64,000 bases of DNA from Nymphaea colorata (Eukaryota; Streptophyta; Magnoliopsida; Nymphaeales; Nymphaeaceae), in assembly GCF_008831285.2 (NCBI RefSeq), contig NC_045146.1, positions 17,415,149-17,479,148 on the forward strand, in the 5' to 3' direction. Below the pieces are notes generated by a model. It worked only from the letters and a program-made list of their open reading frames with translations. It made no database searches and was not told where the DNA came from. Every line of letters begins with the position of its first letter. Position 1 is the first letter of the stretch. The position numbers were made by a program, and so were the translations under genes. Shown here one piece after another: positions 1-12,395 of this stretch.

Positions 1-3000
1 TTGGATCCAGCGACGAAAAAGACAACTCCAAACGAGCTGTTTCCTCATTCTTCAAGTGTCCATTGTTCCTTTCCTCTTCTGGGTCATACGAATTTTGATG
101 TTTCACCTAACTCCAAAAGCTCAAAAGCAAAGCTCAGGCCAGCATGCAGCGCTGGTCTGTGCCTCGTGAGAAGGACCATCAACCTCTACCAAGATCCAAT
201 ACGCCAACGAAACCACATGAACGGCAGGACCCACCGAGAAAAGCATGTAGGCCAATAAGCATTGAAGCCTTGGACTTGATCTTGGCAGCTCCAAGACAAA
301 GCCCCTTTTAGACCCACACGCTTTCTGTACCTTCCCTGGTCAAGAACCTCCATGGCTCCATCCCACAACTTACATCCTTTTCTAAGGTATGGGCAGAGTA
401 AGGAGATCAATTCGCCATGGATAAACTGTCTTGGAGTGTTTTACCTGCTACCCAGATCATCAAATCTTGCAATAATCCGAAGATAACTGACTTAAATCAA
501 ACATTTGGTGGTCATTCTTAATAAAGTTCCTCACGGAAACTGCATGTGAACCTTGACCGCTAGTACCCACAACAGGTTGTCATTATCCAGCGTTTATATC
601 CACAAAATTATTCCGGATAGATTCAAAGAACACTATATTGCAGGGTTTTATGAATCTATTCTAAGTTTTAAAACCGTTTCATTAGACAGTAACAATTTGC
701 TACTGGTGCAACTACCCACTTCATCTTTGTGACGAATTAAAAGATATAATGGACAGATCATGACAAATTCTCAAGGGCATTAGCAGGCATATAAGAACAG
801 TTAATTTGCAATAAAAAATCCCAAGTTGAAGTTTGGATTGAATACGATATTCACGAGGGCAGTTGTAAAAGGACAACGGCGAAGTCGAAGCAATTATTTT
901 AATGTCAATGATCAACATGTGGCAACACTAGCGCTTCCCCTTTAAACGAGAGATCATATATCAAAACCAGTAAAGCAAGTTCTCGACATTATAGAAAACA
1001 ATAATTACTTGTAATATCTTAAACACAAAAGGAAGAAACTTTGGGAAAGCCTGGAGAGCCGAACCGCAGATGCCCTTCAGTCATCGGCCAATTTGTTGGA
1101 AATGAAGGAGACAAAAGACATTATTGACTATAAGCTTCCCTTCCATCAAGGGGGAGCTTCATAAAATAAAAATAAAGATTGGAAGAGAAAAAAAAAAAAA
1201 AGGTGGGGGAATTAGAAAGTGCAATGTTAATTTGAAAAATAATGTTCATGAAAGTGATAACATGTTGCTTTAAGCAAGTGGGCTTCAGCCATCCACATCT
1301 TATAACAGTTATTAATTTGTTAAAAAAAAGGTAAAATTATCCCTTTGCTGCAATCTTGGACCCGGAATCACGGGGTCAAGACTTGGACAATTTGTCGCCG
1401 ACAGTGACGACGGGCCCTCCCTTTACCAACCCTTCCTTTTCCCTCCCATCTCTTTCATCCCTCACATGAATCCTCTACGTTAGTCACTTACAGATAGACT
1501 ACATTATCTCCTGCTTTTTGACGTGCAAGTAGGTTGAATCATTGGCCGAGGTAGGTTATACCGATTAGGTTAATCCACTGGTTTTTTAGGGACAAGTGAA
1601 CGAAAATCCCACCATTCAAGTGAGAGCTAAAGCTTCTTCCTCCTTTTGCGCAGGTATCCAGGATTTAATCCCGCTTATATCATTTCCTTTAGCATGTCAT
1701 TTGATTCAGTGACCAGCTGCCTACCAACCACTAATCCAAGCCCGAATGCCACAGCCCTTGTTCTTTCACACCATATTCTGCAGACCACTTTAGAACAAAT
1801 GGTTGAACATTTCTTTCTACAAATTTGATTAATTTAAACTCGAGGGCCACAGCTCTATCTTTAGATTAGTAAAAAACACATGTTTGGATTGACATTTCCG
1901 TGAGTGTGTATTTCATGTGTTACTTCATGTTTTTTTGGGTCACATCGGTCATGGAAGGGGGAAAATTCTTGTGGTGGTTTTGAGGCCATGCGGTGGGCAT
2001 TGCCAATGTATACAAGAAATGGGGGCCACCTTCTTTTCACCAACAAGTACGTGTTGTCTTTGTTTAGCAACGTATTTCATGAATCTATTATTTTAAAGAT
2101 TAAAAAGAATTTATGAACATTTAATTCTAGTATTTTATGAATATGTAAGATAGATTCATATCACATAGTATTTTATCTATCCAACGACCTCTAATTGAAT
2201 AGTTTGGCGACATGTTAAATGAAAATTTTATATATATATATATCTTCAAAAGTTTGGAACACATACGCACTTTTGAAAATAGAGGGTGGTAAATGTTATG
2301 GGTCCAATGAAAGGTAGAGTCCATGCATCGACCACGTGTTGCAGAACTTAAAGCAACGCTTGTGGCTCCCAGTTATGTAAAGCTAGCTAGCAGGTTGCGT
2401 GAGACGAGGCAGCCAGCTGCTTTTGATAAAGACACTGCCGTGTTAGGAACGGAATGTCCAACTTAGAGAGAGAGCGGGGCTGGTGGACTGATACCCGGCG
2501 CAGCGCAGTAAGAGTAAAAGGTTGACGGATATGGCATGAAGGAAGAGGTACAACTGAATTCAGGTCACAAGTTTCAAACTCTTGCTAGCTTCTAGTTTTT
2601 TGAGGGCTGCCTGGTTATAAGACCTTTTCCACTTAATTTTTATATAAATATCTTAAATTTTTTTGGCTTCTTAATTTGTCAACTGTTATGTGTACATATA
2701 CAGATAATGGAGTTCACAGACTCTGTACATTGAGTAACTATGAAGAGTACTGAACTGATTATCAGCTCGCCCTCCCCATCAATTTGAATAAAAAATAATG
2801 TCCTGTCACATTTGAACTTTTTTTTTAACAAAATTAAAGTATGGTTTACGGTTTATACTTTTTCAGAAGTAATTGTATGCTTAGCACTTTATATGAAATA
2901 TCAGTAAAATGAATTGAATAGTTCATGATCGACCTAGATAACTTCTATATTCGCGTCGGAGGATCTTGTCATTTGAATGCTAGCTTAGCTATCATAACGT

Positions 3001-3579
3001 TAGTTCTTCAAGTATGAGTTGGCCTTCCTCCTCCCCGTTGTGGTGGTAATTGGACCAGTTCAGATGGATCCTTAGATGACAAGCCAAGTTCTGACTCCAA
3101 GCAACTTTTTCAAGCTCTAGAATGATGATCATTTAGCCTTCTCTTTATATTTGGACTCAATTCAGAAAACCATACCCAAGCCGAGAGACTTTATTGCTGG
3201 TTAGAAATTAGTTCCATTGTCTCTAGAGCTTACGCTTATGCTTACTTTGGCTTATGCAAGAGTTAACACCCATAGAACTCGAACAAACAGTTGGCCATTA
3301 ACCAAGCGCCAGCCCAACCAACTATTACGTCAAACCAATTAATGCCAACATGAAATTATTCAAAGGCTAACACAGTTTGCATATATATCTTTATAAAGTA
3401 TGCTTTTAGAGGGACAAATGTCGATTTGATAAGAGGCCGAAACTGCCCCCTTACCCTGTGCCTGAGGGTCTACAAGGGACAAATAGGGAGATGGAAATTA
3501 GAAAGAAGCAGCATAACTGGCTATACAGGATCTGAAATGGCATGTTGATAAAGTTTAATGAACGAGCCACATGCATGGG
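1..3579. other. Intergenic DNA, no supported gene
   Basis: No open frame here has splice context or a family motif I recognise. The sequence is AT-rich with scattered homopolymer runs. A stretch at about 1-410 can be read on the minus strand as short coding-like pieces, but stops break it and I could not join the pieces. A short (TA) run occurs at about 2230-2241. Confidence 0.5.
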
Positions 3580-3587
3580 GTAGGTTA

Positions 3588-4595
3588 CAGTGGCGGAGCC
3601 AGAAAAATTAGCTGGCGGGGCACTTATTTAAAATACTCAAAACTAGTGGGGGACTTATATATATATATATATATATATATAAGGATAAATATTTAATATT
3701 CTTACTTAAAAATAAAGAATTTTTAAGAGACTGACACATCTTCTAATTTAAAATATCTTATCGGGAGGAAGAAAAAAAAATAAAAAATGGCATGGTCCGG
3801 ACAGGGCCTAAAAAGCTTAAATTGAACACCTAAAACGCTAAGCATGACCAGGAAGTGTTGGCCTTTTATTTGACTTGTATAACCTGATTTACAAATTTAT
3901 TTTCATATTAATACTATTGAATATTAAAAAAGTGATTTTAATAATTGAAAATGCAAATTTAGAAAATCGGTGTTAAATGTTTTACGAATAATCTCCTGTA
4001 GGTCTCGTGGCTCACTTATGCAAGCCTAGCCAGAACAAGCAAAGTCCGGAGACTGGTTTGGTACCAGCCCTGATAGAGTGTAAGACATCATCTACGACAG
4101 GGAATCCGAATCTCACAAAAATTTCGTACATGAAAAGATAATTTTCCAATGTGGGTAAGACAAAATATGTCATTTATTTTTTCTAAGTAGGCCACATGGT
4201 AAAGATGTGCGAGACAATTAAAAAATTTAAAATATTCAAGATAATTCTTGATAATTTTCCCATGTGGTTATGACAAATAAATTATAGACGACATGCATAT
4301 TTCTAATAGGCCAAAGGGTGAAGATGTACGAGACCATTTAAAAATTTTACAATATTTAAGAAAATTCTTAGCCGTCTCCGAATGTGGCCTTCTTCTCTCA
4401 CCTTTTTCTTTTTTAATTTAAACTCATGATTACGAAACAAATGTTTTTCGTGTACCACCACTCCGTTAAACTTATCATGGATAATTTCTCCCTTGCAATC
4501 ATGTAAAAAGCCAGAGTTATGGTGGTATGCACGTGGGCTATCTTGGGCTGGCATGAGCAGGCGTCCACACCTGCCCCACGCTGGCTCCGCCACTG
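3588..4595. mobile_element. Non-autonomous hAT-type DNA transposon, 1008 bp
   Basis: The left end reads CAGTGGCGGAGCCAG and the right end is its exact reverse complement, CTGGCTCCGCCACTG, giving 15-bp terminal inverted repeats. The element is flanked on both sides by the identical 8-mer GTAGGTTA (3580-3587 and 4596-4603). An 8-bp target duplication with CAG/CTG termini is characteristic of the hAT superfamily. The interior has no transposase-like frame, so the element must have been mobilised in trans. It holds a (TA)n run (3656-3681) and two direct copies of a roughly 113-bp unit (about 4140-4370). The perfect duplication suggests a fairly recent insertion. Confidence 0.88.
4140..4370. repeat. 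Tandem duplication of ~113 bp inside the hAT element
   Basis: Two adjacent units begin with AATTTTCC followed by A/C-ATGTGG. Both contain a version of TAGGCCA...GGT-AAGATGT-CGAGAC, followed by an AT-rich tract ending in AATTCTT. The second unit starts at about 4253. Internal direct repeats near the ends are common in non-autonomous hAT elements, where they can act as transposase binding sites. That role is inference here. Confidence 0.6.
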
Positions 4596-4718
4596 GTAGG
4601 TTACAATTAGTCTTCACGGGAGTTGGCATATGGGACGGAGCAGAGACAGGTAGACATTCAATCTCTATTTGAAATCTTGTGGCATGAATTTTCTGCGCTA
4701 CAAAAAAAAAGAGCACTG

Positions 4719-4849
4719 ATATGCAAGTTGAAGTACAATGTGTCACCCTAAAACATCGAAAGCAGCTCTGAATCTTGGAAGAATGAAAGGAAAGCAGGAT
4801 GCTTTGAGGTTCATTAAGGGAGTGGGATTACCCTCTCACTCACCCAAAG
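4719..4849 (+). mobile_element. 3' part of a tRNA-derived SINE
   Basis: The linker motif ATGCAAGTTGAAGTACA is followed about 100 bp on by GGGATTACCCTCTCACTCACC, the 3' module shared with the complete copy at 29772-30008 and the copy at 10.9 kb. The tRNA-like head is not clear here, so this is a partial or diverged copy lying just beyond the hAT element. Confidence 0.4.
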
Positions 4850-5484
4850 TTAAGAAAGAAAATAGTTCCGACCAGTTTGAATATTCCTTTGCCTTTTTAG
4901 GTGAAGGGTAGTTGAGCCCTCTTTAACCAAATCTGTCCTTTGATTGGATCCGACACTTAGTGTAGTGAGGTGTGATCCTTGTCCAACCCTGGGTTTGGAT
5001 TTGGATTCAGTCACAAAATTTATGCACTGAACCCAACTTTGAATGCTACTTAGATCAATTCCATCTTTTGTTCACCCCCTCGGATCGGGCCAAACGTATC
5101 CATATACGAGTTAGTAATCGGATAACATGCGGGCCTTTTGACCGATGTACAAATACGTACTTTCAGCTTCTTTAACAGATCCATAACCAAGAAAGTTTTC
5201 GCTTATCTTCTTTCAATTCATTAATGACTACCTTAGGGAATAAAAATGAGAGGTTGGATGAGGGCTTCAACCTTCTTCGAGCAGTGGGTTAAACCCTGGT
5301 CACTCGAAATGACTTTATCACATCCTAAGAGGCAAGTGAATATCAAATTTGGATTCGGTTGATCCATATGTTTCTATTAGAAACAAAATAGTAGATGATT
5401 CGGTATGCACGTAAATTCTTTACTAAATAGAATAGACTCTAAGGAACGATGGTTCAGCTAATGGAACAACATGCAACCATTCTA

Positions 5485-5650
5485 CCCGTTTGGTAAGGAC
5501 AACGGTTTATTACTATTCCATGAATTTGGTATCTAAATTAAGGCATATTTATGGGAACATTGTATGATAATATTTTTATTCAATATATTTGCTTAAAAAA
5601 CTGAGTTGATTTGTAGAACATGAAGAAGTTGTTACTGTTGCCAAACGCCG
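5485..5650. mobile_element. Short inverted-repeat element (MITE-like)
   Basis: The left end CCGTTTGGTAAGGACAAC is matched in inverted orientation by the right end GTTACTGTTGCCAAACGCCG. The interior is AT-rich and has no coding frame. Several pieces of the window share GTTTGG..AA termini in the same arrangement. No clear target duplication was found, so superfamily assignment is open. Confidence 0.4.
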
Positions 5651-5924
5651 TTAAAGCACATACGTTTAACTCTCGTATGAACAGTTTGCATACCTAAAGC
5701 TAATCCTTGACGTGCGTCATACAAAAGATAACTTAATCGACACTAGAACAAATACATACTTTGAAATGTAAATTTAGTAAATTTACGTTATGTAGACTGA
5801 TTTGCGAAGGTATAAAATTGTTTTCCAATTGTAAGTACAAATTTCCAGTTACTTTTCCAAGGAAGTACGTTTTGACAGTTGGTTACCTACTGCTAATTTT
5901 TACTCAATCCGCATATTCTATCAA

Positions 5925-5969
5925 CTCTCTCTCTCTCTCTCCTTGTTATATATATATATATATATATAT
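5925..5969. repeat. Compound (CT)n / (TA)n microsatellite
   Basis: About eight CT units, a short spacer, then about eleven TA units. This is pure simple sequence and the likely reason for the spurious frame crossing it. Confidence 0.9.
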
Positions 5970-6084
5970 TCACTTACTTCTCTCTTTTCCTAAGAGACAT
6001 CTAGAGAGAGAAATTGGTTATTACTTTCTTCGTTGTTGGGCTCTTAAATCCATTTCTGTAACTCCAAGAATATAGTATAAGGGG

Positions 6085-6258
6085 TCAGACTAACAAACAA
6101 GCCAGTGAAAGTCTAGTGATCGGTTTAATTCCCATGGATTTTACACTCCATAGTCAATAAGGTGGCCATGATACAAAAAACAAAGCTACACTGTCCGGAT
6201 TCTAAGTACTAATCGCAGCTCTAAACCGGAAAGTAGGATGTTCCTCGCACTCACCTGA
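6085..6258 (+). mobile_element. Diverged tRNA-derived SINE copy
   Basis: A box-B-like CGGTTTAATTCCC is followed by the family's middle region and a terminal CGCACTCACCTGAAG, the 3' module seen in other copies in this window. Target duplications are not evident. Confidence 0.35.
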
Positions 6259-6546
6259 AGCCATGTCAATTTCAATAAAGTGAGAAAAGAAAAGGTTGAT
6301 GCAAGAAACAACACGTGGAATCAAGGAAAAGAAAAAGGGCCAACCATGTGAAAGGCATAAAAGCAACGTTTAGAAGACAAAGAAAACAAAGTGAAAAAGT
6401 CTCAACAACATCTCAACCCATCTTTTGCCAACGATAACGTGGCAGGTAGGCCTTCAAACACGATAGATAAGCATTCTTTTTCCATAGGAAGGGGTTCATG
6501 TCCACTATCTTGAAAAAGGAGCAACTCCCACGTCAAGAAAACCATC

Positions 6547-6550
<4 letters not shown>

Positions 6551-6592
<42 letters not shown>
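6551..6592. repeat. (TA)21 microsatellite
   Basis: An uninterrupted TA tract of about 42 bp. Another pure TA tract lies at 6721-6747 and an AT tract at 7011-7038, so this 500-bp stretch is dense in TA simple repeats. Confidence 0.95.
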
Positions 6593-6595
<3 letters not shown>

Positions 6596-7007
6596 ATCCA
6601 ACCATCTTTCTATACCAAATAAAGAAAAAAAAATGTGTGAATTGCAGTTAGAGTCACTCTTAATTGTCTATCATAAATTAGATGACCGAATAACTCTAGA
6701 AAATTAGATTCACTATTCAATATATATATATATATATATATATATATTGAAAATCTGTATTTCTAGTTGGATAGTTATTTATTTATTTTGTGTCGCTAAA
6801 AACCATTGGAGAAGGTGCATTTCATCGCTTAAATCCATGAACAAGTAACTGGTCATTGTAAATGTATTTTTGCAAAGTTTTTTCAGCAACACAAAATAAA
6901 AAAAATAACAATCCAACTAAAGAGGTGACATTTCATTCATTAGACTCCGTTGCTTATTGCAATCTCTTCCCAGGAAGAAGTGCAGGAGCAGCTCACGCAA
7001 TTCCCAG

Positions 7008-7042
<35 letters not shown>

Positions 7043-7739
7043 TCATTAATACTTATACTTGTACAGCTCTTCATGTAAAGATGGACGGAGCCAACTAGAG
7101 AACTACTGTTCAAAGAAATCAAATTCCACTTTGCCAACACCAACCTTGGACAATTATTGGACATTTGATTATATATTTTGGAGATATTTAATTGCTAAGC
7201 TTGTTTAAATTAATGGGAAAGTGGTTTGATGATTCAACTGTCATCATTAGGTATGCCCAATTAGTACTTCTGTATAGCAAACGTGCATTAAGATATTAGA
7301 CGTATTCTGCATTACGCTGATGCAACTAACACGTGCCATGTGCTTGAATGGCTATGCTTATTAATGCACAACCATTATCATGAAGTTAATTAAGAATTTA
7401 TTAAGTTTAGCTATTTTAATGACAATGAAGGGTATGCATTGGTTAGCAAACATATTAAAGGAAACGTATATAAGAGTTGATTTTCCTTGTACATATATAT
7501 CTTTGTGCCAATTGTGTGGACACGAGCGCTTGCATATATGTAACATCACATATAATTGTACGTAAACGTTGTGCTTGTCTTTGTGTGCAAGCAATAGAAA
7601 CATGGCGACGTGTTTGCGAGTCATTTTCTGTTGTGGAGTTATTGCATTGATTTTATCATCTCTAGAGACTGAAAGCATAGTGATAGGCAAGCTATCCAAA
7701 CATGGTTAGAGGTAGGGTTACCTTGTGGTTGCTGGAGGT

Positions 7740-8283
7740 GGGAGAATGGAACTGTCTACAATATCCACATTACAGTCCATCTTAACATGGACAACAAGGA
7801 TGTGTCTGCTTTAGTGAGAGAGAGTAGTGGGTGTTTTATATTTGGCATCGCTTGCTTGGAGTGATGGAAGTACAACTACTGATGAAGGAAGCCTCCTCAT
7901 GCACTGCCTACTAGCAGTTCAAGAAATCGATAGGCTTGATGGCATCATTAAGGTAATTTGTAACAATGGAAGTTTCATTAGCCGCTGCTGCAAGTACTTG
8001 AGAGACAATTCTGTTCAGTAGGTTTTGGGTGACCCCCTTAGTCGAGTGCAAAACAAGCTGGTTTTTATTAAAGATGACCCAACACTTGAGGTGTTTCATT
8101 TGCTTAAAAGGGTGGACAGGACCATTACCAGCAAAGTTTGGCATCGGCCTCCTCCAAACTGGATGCCGTATAAGGACATTTTATAAAGTGTCGGATCGCT
8201 CCAATCCCATTTTTGTTGTAAATACTCTCCTCATTTTTTGTTAATAAACTCCGGGGCAAACCCCATCAGTTCTCCGAAAAAAA
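7740..8283 (+). mobile_element. Degraded 3' fragment of an L1-type LINE
   Basis: The stretch ends with GTTAATAAACTCCGGGGCAAACCCC, about 12 bases, then an A-run. Such an ending (AATAAA-CTCCGGGG-CAAACCCC, poly-A) is what I associate with plant L1 elements downstream of the RNase H/C-terminal region. Coding-like text precedes it in broken frames, for example VLGDPLSRVQNKLVFIKDD at about 8021-8080 and KVWHRPPPNWMPYKDIL at about 8135-8190. Stops and frameshifts interrupt it, so it is a dead, 5'-truncated copy. The 5' boundary is uncertain and I found no target duplication. Confidence 0.45.
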
Positions 8284-8589
8284 AGTACGGTGAAAAAATA
8301 TCATTAAAGCAAACCACGTGTTGTTTGACTAGAAAAAAACCCAAGTTTAGTTTTTTTTTTTAAAAAAAAATTGTTTCCTGATTTATATGTAAAATAAAAA
8401 AGCTATATATTGTGCCAAATGGCCTCTTTTTCACATTTAATTACTTTGGATTTTAAACACTGAGTTGATTTTATGTGGACTACCTCTACTTTAAATCCAC
8501 GATTTTTTTTATGAATTTAAAAAAGTACGTTTAGGATTCTCATGGAGTTCTTTGTTAGTAGAGCTTCTTGCAAGTGTTTAATGAATTTA

Positions 8590-8692
8590 CTTTAATTTTA
8601 AATCCAACTTTGAAAAAATAGTCGAACTAATGTTCTATGAATTTGCTTCAATTTTAGATTCAAGAAATATCCGAACTAATATTCCATGAATT
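8590..8692. repeat. Imperfect direct duplication of ~58 bp
   Basis: Two adjacent AT-rich units share the order TTTA/GATTC-AA...(C)GAACTAAT(A/G)TTC-ATGAATTTG. A (GA)n microsatellite follows at 8750-8779. Confidence 0.5.
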
Positions 8693-9512
8693 TGATCACT
8701 TACATATTGATCCTATTACCAAATAACCTTTGCCAATAACTTCAAAAAGAGAGAGAGGGAGAGAGAGAGAGAGAGAGAAGGGTCCTAACGTCAAGTCTGT
8801 ATTAGATTTTTAATTAGCATGCAAGATGATCAATTTATAATGTGATTCATGCATCTTTCAAACAAACGATTTTATATTTTTCTTAGAAATACTCAAAGCT
8901 CTGGGATTTTAGGATTTAAGATTTTAAATTTGGTGGCTTTTCAATTAAAGCATGAAGCACTCAATGCTCCTTCAGAAATTTACTGCTGTTCCCAGTTAGC
9001 GTGACGGTCTAAAACTAAGGCTAAATTGTGTACTAAAAAAGGGACGGTGAGAGTCTCTTGAGTGATTAACATCGCGTGAAAAACAATGTCACGATCAAGG
9101 CGTGAATATGAAAAGAAGCAACAATGAGCGAACCACATGTAGAAAAGAGAAAAAAATAATGCCAATAAACTTACAGAAAATAAAATATAGGCAATGTTCG
9201 GTTTTCCCCCTTTGTTTACTATATCTTACCTAATCATTGGTTTATCATATTATTATAACACATATAATGGTGAATTTATATTTGGAAGATAACTTAAGAT
9301 ATCGTATTAGAAATTGGATTTTTAATTTGCAAAAAGAGGAGAAAAAACACGTCCCTTAGTTAAAGTGAATTTAGACGGGAGTTGTAATTCTAATGTGCAA
9401 GCAGAAAAAATTATTTAAATTTGCGTACAAGTATTTATAATCTTCATTGCTCCAAAAGGCATAGCCTAGCTAGTCAGGTGTTGGGCACATAAAGCGGTAC
9501 ATCTTTTGCAAT

Positions 9513-9681
9513 CAGGGGTGAAGGCAGTTTTTTGTGAAACAGCAGGGGCCATATGGGTGTAAATTTTTAACAATTTTAGTTTAATTTATATAAAAAATTT
9601 GACAAAGTATATTTGTACTCCTGTTATAATTTTGAAACTATAGTTGGACCTCGGCAACAAAAACTTGCTAGCTTTGCCCCT
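9513..9681. mobile_element. Short hAT-like MITE, 169 bp
   Basis: The left end CAGGGGTGAAGGCAG is inverted at the right end as CTAGCTTTGCCCCTG. The flanking 8-mers TTTGCAAT and TCAGCAGT agree at five of eight positions, as expected for an old 8-bp duplication. The interior is AT-rich and non-coding. It resembles, but is not identical to, the CAGTGGCGGAGCCAG-ended element at 3588. Confidence 0.5.
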
Positions 9682-10749
9682 GTCAGCAGTAGTAGAGCAG
9701 CTAGAACTAAGGAGCATTATATGTATAAATAAGTAAAAAAAATTCTACAATGCACTAACGCACAACTAAAGCATTTTTCTGGGCTGATGCAGGCACATGT
9801 CTATACCTGCCTCTTGTTCAATCTCCATGAGTGCTACTCTTCTTGAAGGGTTGTGCTTATGTAAAAAAAGACAGGTTCCTCCTCCAGCCCACAAATTTTA
9901 AACTAGAAATCAAATCATTGGCTTTTGCTCTTGGCAAAAATTGTTCTTTCTTAAATAGTTGGTGCTCATGCATTGGGACAAATCACATTATAAATAAATT
10001 AGTGCTTCCATTCAAAAGCAAAATGTTGTTGCCTAAATAATGCTCATATTTTATTTTTGCGTTGAGCTTTTGAACTTGTTCAACTTGAGGGTTTTAAGCT
10101 GATGCTGGGCACAGGTGGGGTCTTGCTGGCAGAACTCCACTATCTTTCTTCAATAGTGCCATGACCTCAACTGGTATGATCATGGGCCACATTCTTTTAG
10201 TACTTCCACATATCACTAGAACTTGCAGGCCACCACCCACCCACCATCACCAACTTGATCATCATGATTCAATGGCGGAATCTCCTTTTGGCATAAAGAA
10301 TTAAACAGTTTTTTTTCTTTTATCCGAAGTTAGCCCGGTTCATCTTCAGCGCAACAAGAGCACTCGATCAGTGAGCTATTACTCACACTTTCAAGGCTGA
10401 TTGCTTCTAGGCAAACCTTCTTGCTGTCTCTGCGCCACTATCTCCTTTATCACACAATAGGAATTAGTTTAGTAAATGAATGGCCAGCAAAAGTGGCACT
10501 TTTACTGACTAAAAAATCGGCAAACTGATCAATAGTGATGCTAATGGCGGGTCAGCGATGTGTTCGATCTTCAGTGACGCAAATAGCTTATGCGTTACCT
10601 ATGGTTTAGCTAATTGGGCTTCCACTAAGACGACTTTCAAAGCATCATAAATGGTCGCACATCTCGTCGCAGAAGGTTGTAGATATGGACAAACCACACT
10701 ACGCTTCTCAAGGTAAAAATAGAACTTGATTGTAAGTAAGTACTCGTTC

Positions 10750-10900
10750 CGTGTACCCGAAACGGGCAGATGGGTGTGCATTGAAAGCGTGACTCCAGTT
10801 CGAAACCGGCTATGCTTCTTATATAATAAAGAGAGTAGGTCTTACGTGTGTGTAAGTTAAAAGTACCATCAAGTAATGGGATTACCCTCTCGCTCACCTG
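10750..10900 (+). mobile_element. tRNA-derived SINE copy
   Basis: A box-B-like AGTTCGAAACC (about 10797-10807) is followed by the linker GTAAGTTAAAAGTACC and the 3' module GGGATTACCCTCTCGCTCACC ending at about 10900. The order of parts matches the complete SINE at 29772-30008. The 5' limit is approximate. Confidence 0.5.
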
Positions 10901-10915
10901 AAAAGAAATGTCCAA

Positions 10916-12195
10916 ACTATGAAAAAAAACTGTGCTTACAAATTGTAAATTTTTGAGAAGAAGCTTGATTGCAAATGTCAGTTGAATTGGAATCCAAATA
11001 TAATATTCTACCTTATCGTTTTGCCGAGGAAGAATCTCATACTCACAAGGCTGGATAAAACAAAAACAGGATTAATCATCATGTCCACCTCTGTTGTTCG
11101 TTTCTTTCCCTACGGACTCCGTTCCTCTCGCCCACCTTCCCAATCCTCGACCCTTTCTTTTTCGTCCTGTTACAATGCAACAGTACCCGCGAATGATGCA
11201 AACATTCGACCTGTTCTTTTGCGCATGTTTTGCGAGCAATATCTCAAACGTGGCTTCAAGAATGACATAAGTAGAAAGGTGGTCCTCATGAAAATGACGT
11301 GACTGTGGCAGTACTAACAACACTATTCAAACACGTAAGCCTCGTATCATCTCATATGTTCTATCATGTTCAAGTGGGCCGTCTGATCATAGTAATAATT
11401 TGTTACTGTTTCATGAATTTACCTCGAACTCGAACTGTTTATGTTGCCAAATGGTCCTGACCTCAAGTTTGCTACTTGCAACCTAGAGGTTGGCTTAAAT
11501 AAGGATTCAATTTTGCTCAGTGGACCAGATCATGTTAGATTTCTGTAAAAAATTAATATTGCTACGCCTACGGGTCATGATACATGAAATTCCTTCATCT
11601 AAGTTGGGATTTGATTTACACCAGTTTAAGAAATCGATGTGAGTATGTTTATATGGTTCGTATCTGAAATGATCAGTTTGAAACTAACTGAATAAACATT
11701 GAGACTCCATTCTAATTAATGATTTGAATCAAAGATCAAAGGGCAGGGCTGAAGTTGGTTAATTATCAGAAACATTTGCAGCCCTAGATTAAGACCTATA
11801 CAAACTATTACAAAATCAGTTGTCCAGCTGAAAATTATAGACAAACTTGAATTTGATATGTAAAGCAAACCTTAGTGGGACACATTTTAAGCCCATGGAA
11901 TCTCACTTTTTTGTTTTTCTTGCTAATAAAACAGCAGCAATCACGAGACAACAATAACAGAGTCAAACTAAGTCTCAGTTTGCATCCAAAATGAGCGAGT
12001 AATAGTCTAATCTTGAGGCCCATTAACAGCAACCCCAGACAAACGTTTCAGCATTTTATGCCTCAGCCGTGAGCTTTTATATATGCTTTGGTTATTTTCA
12101 GTTGTCAAAAGTAAACAAAAGTCCTATCCCTCTTTCTTCGTCAGCGCCTCGTCAGATGGGACATTGTCAATTGACCCTGCTTGTTGCCTGTTCCA
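10916..12195. other. Intergenic DNA, no supported gene
   Basis: Frames at about 11.0-11.3 kb on both strands lack splice context and recognisable motifs and overlap each other. I see no gene. The segment near 11385-11456 has weak GTTGCCAAA-type ends but is too diverged to call. Confidence 0.45.
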
Positions 12196-12395
12196 TAGTT
12201 GCGGAGCTAGAAATTTTTGACTGAAGCATATAAATTCAAAAATTTTAGACCACTCAAGTACATAGTAAAATGCTGAGGACAAGCACTAATATATAAAATA
12301 AGTAAATAGACGAAGCCAACTAATATGTGAATAAATAAATAATCTCATACTGTTGAGCAAGTGCCCACAAAAGCCTACATGGGGCTCCAACCCTG
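12196..12395. mobile_element. Degenerate hAT-like MITE, ~200 bp
   Basis: The left end TAGTTGCGGAGCTAGAAAT resembles the CAGTGGCGGAGCCAG terminus, and the right end GGGGCTCCAACCCTG is an approximate inverse. The flanks CTGTTCCA and TTGTTCAG share a five-base core. It is an older relative of the element at 3588, non-coding. Confidence 0.4.

Noticed and set aside
1-410. Open frames on both strands at the left edge, some protein-like on the minus strand
   Set aside because: The minus pieces are broken by stops and could not be joined with credible splice sites; no motif was recognised.
4303-4746. 147-codon minus-strand frame
   Set aside because: It runs through the right end of the hAT element and its target duplication, so it is a chance frame in transposon sequence.
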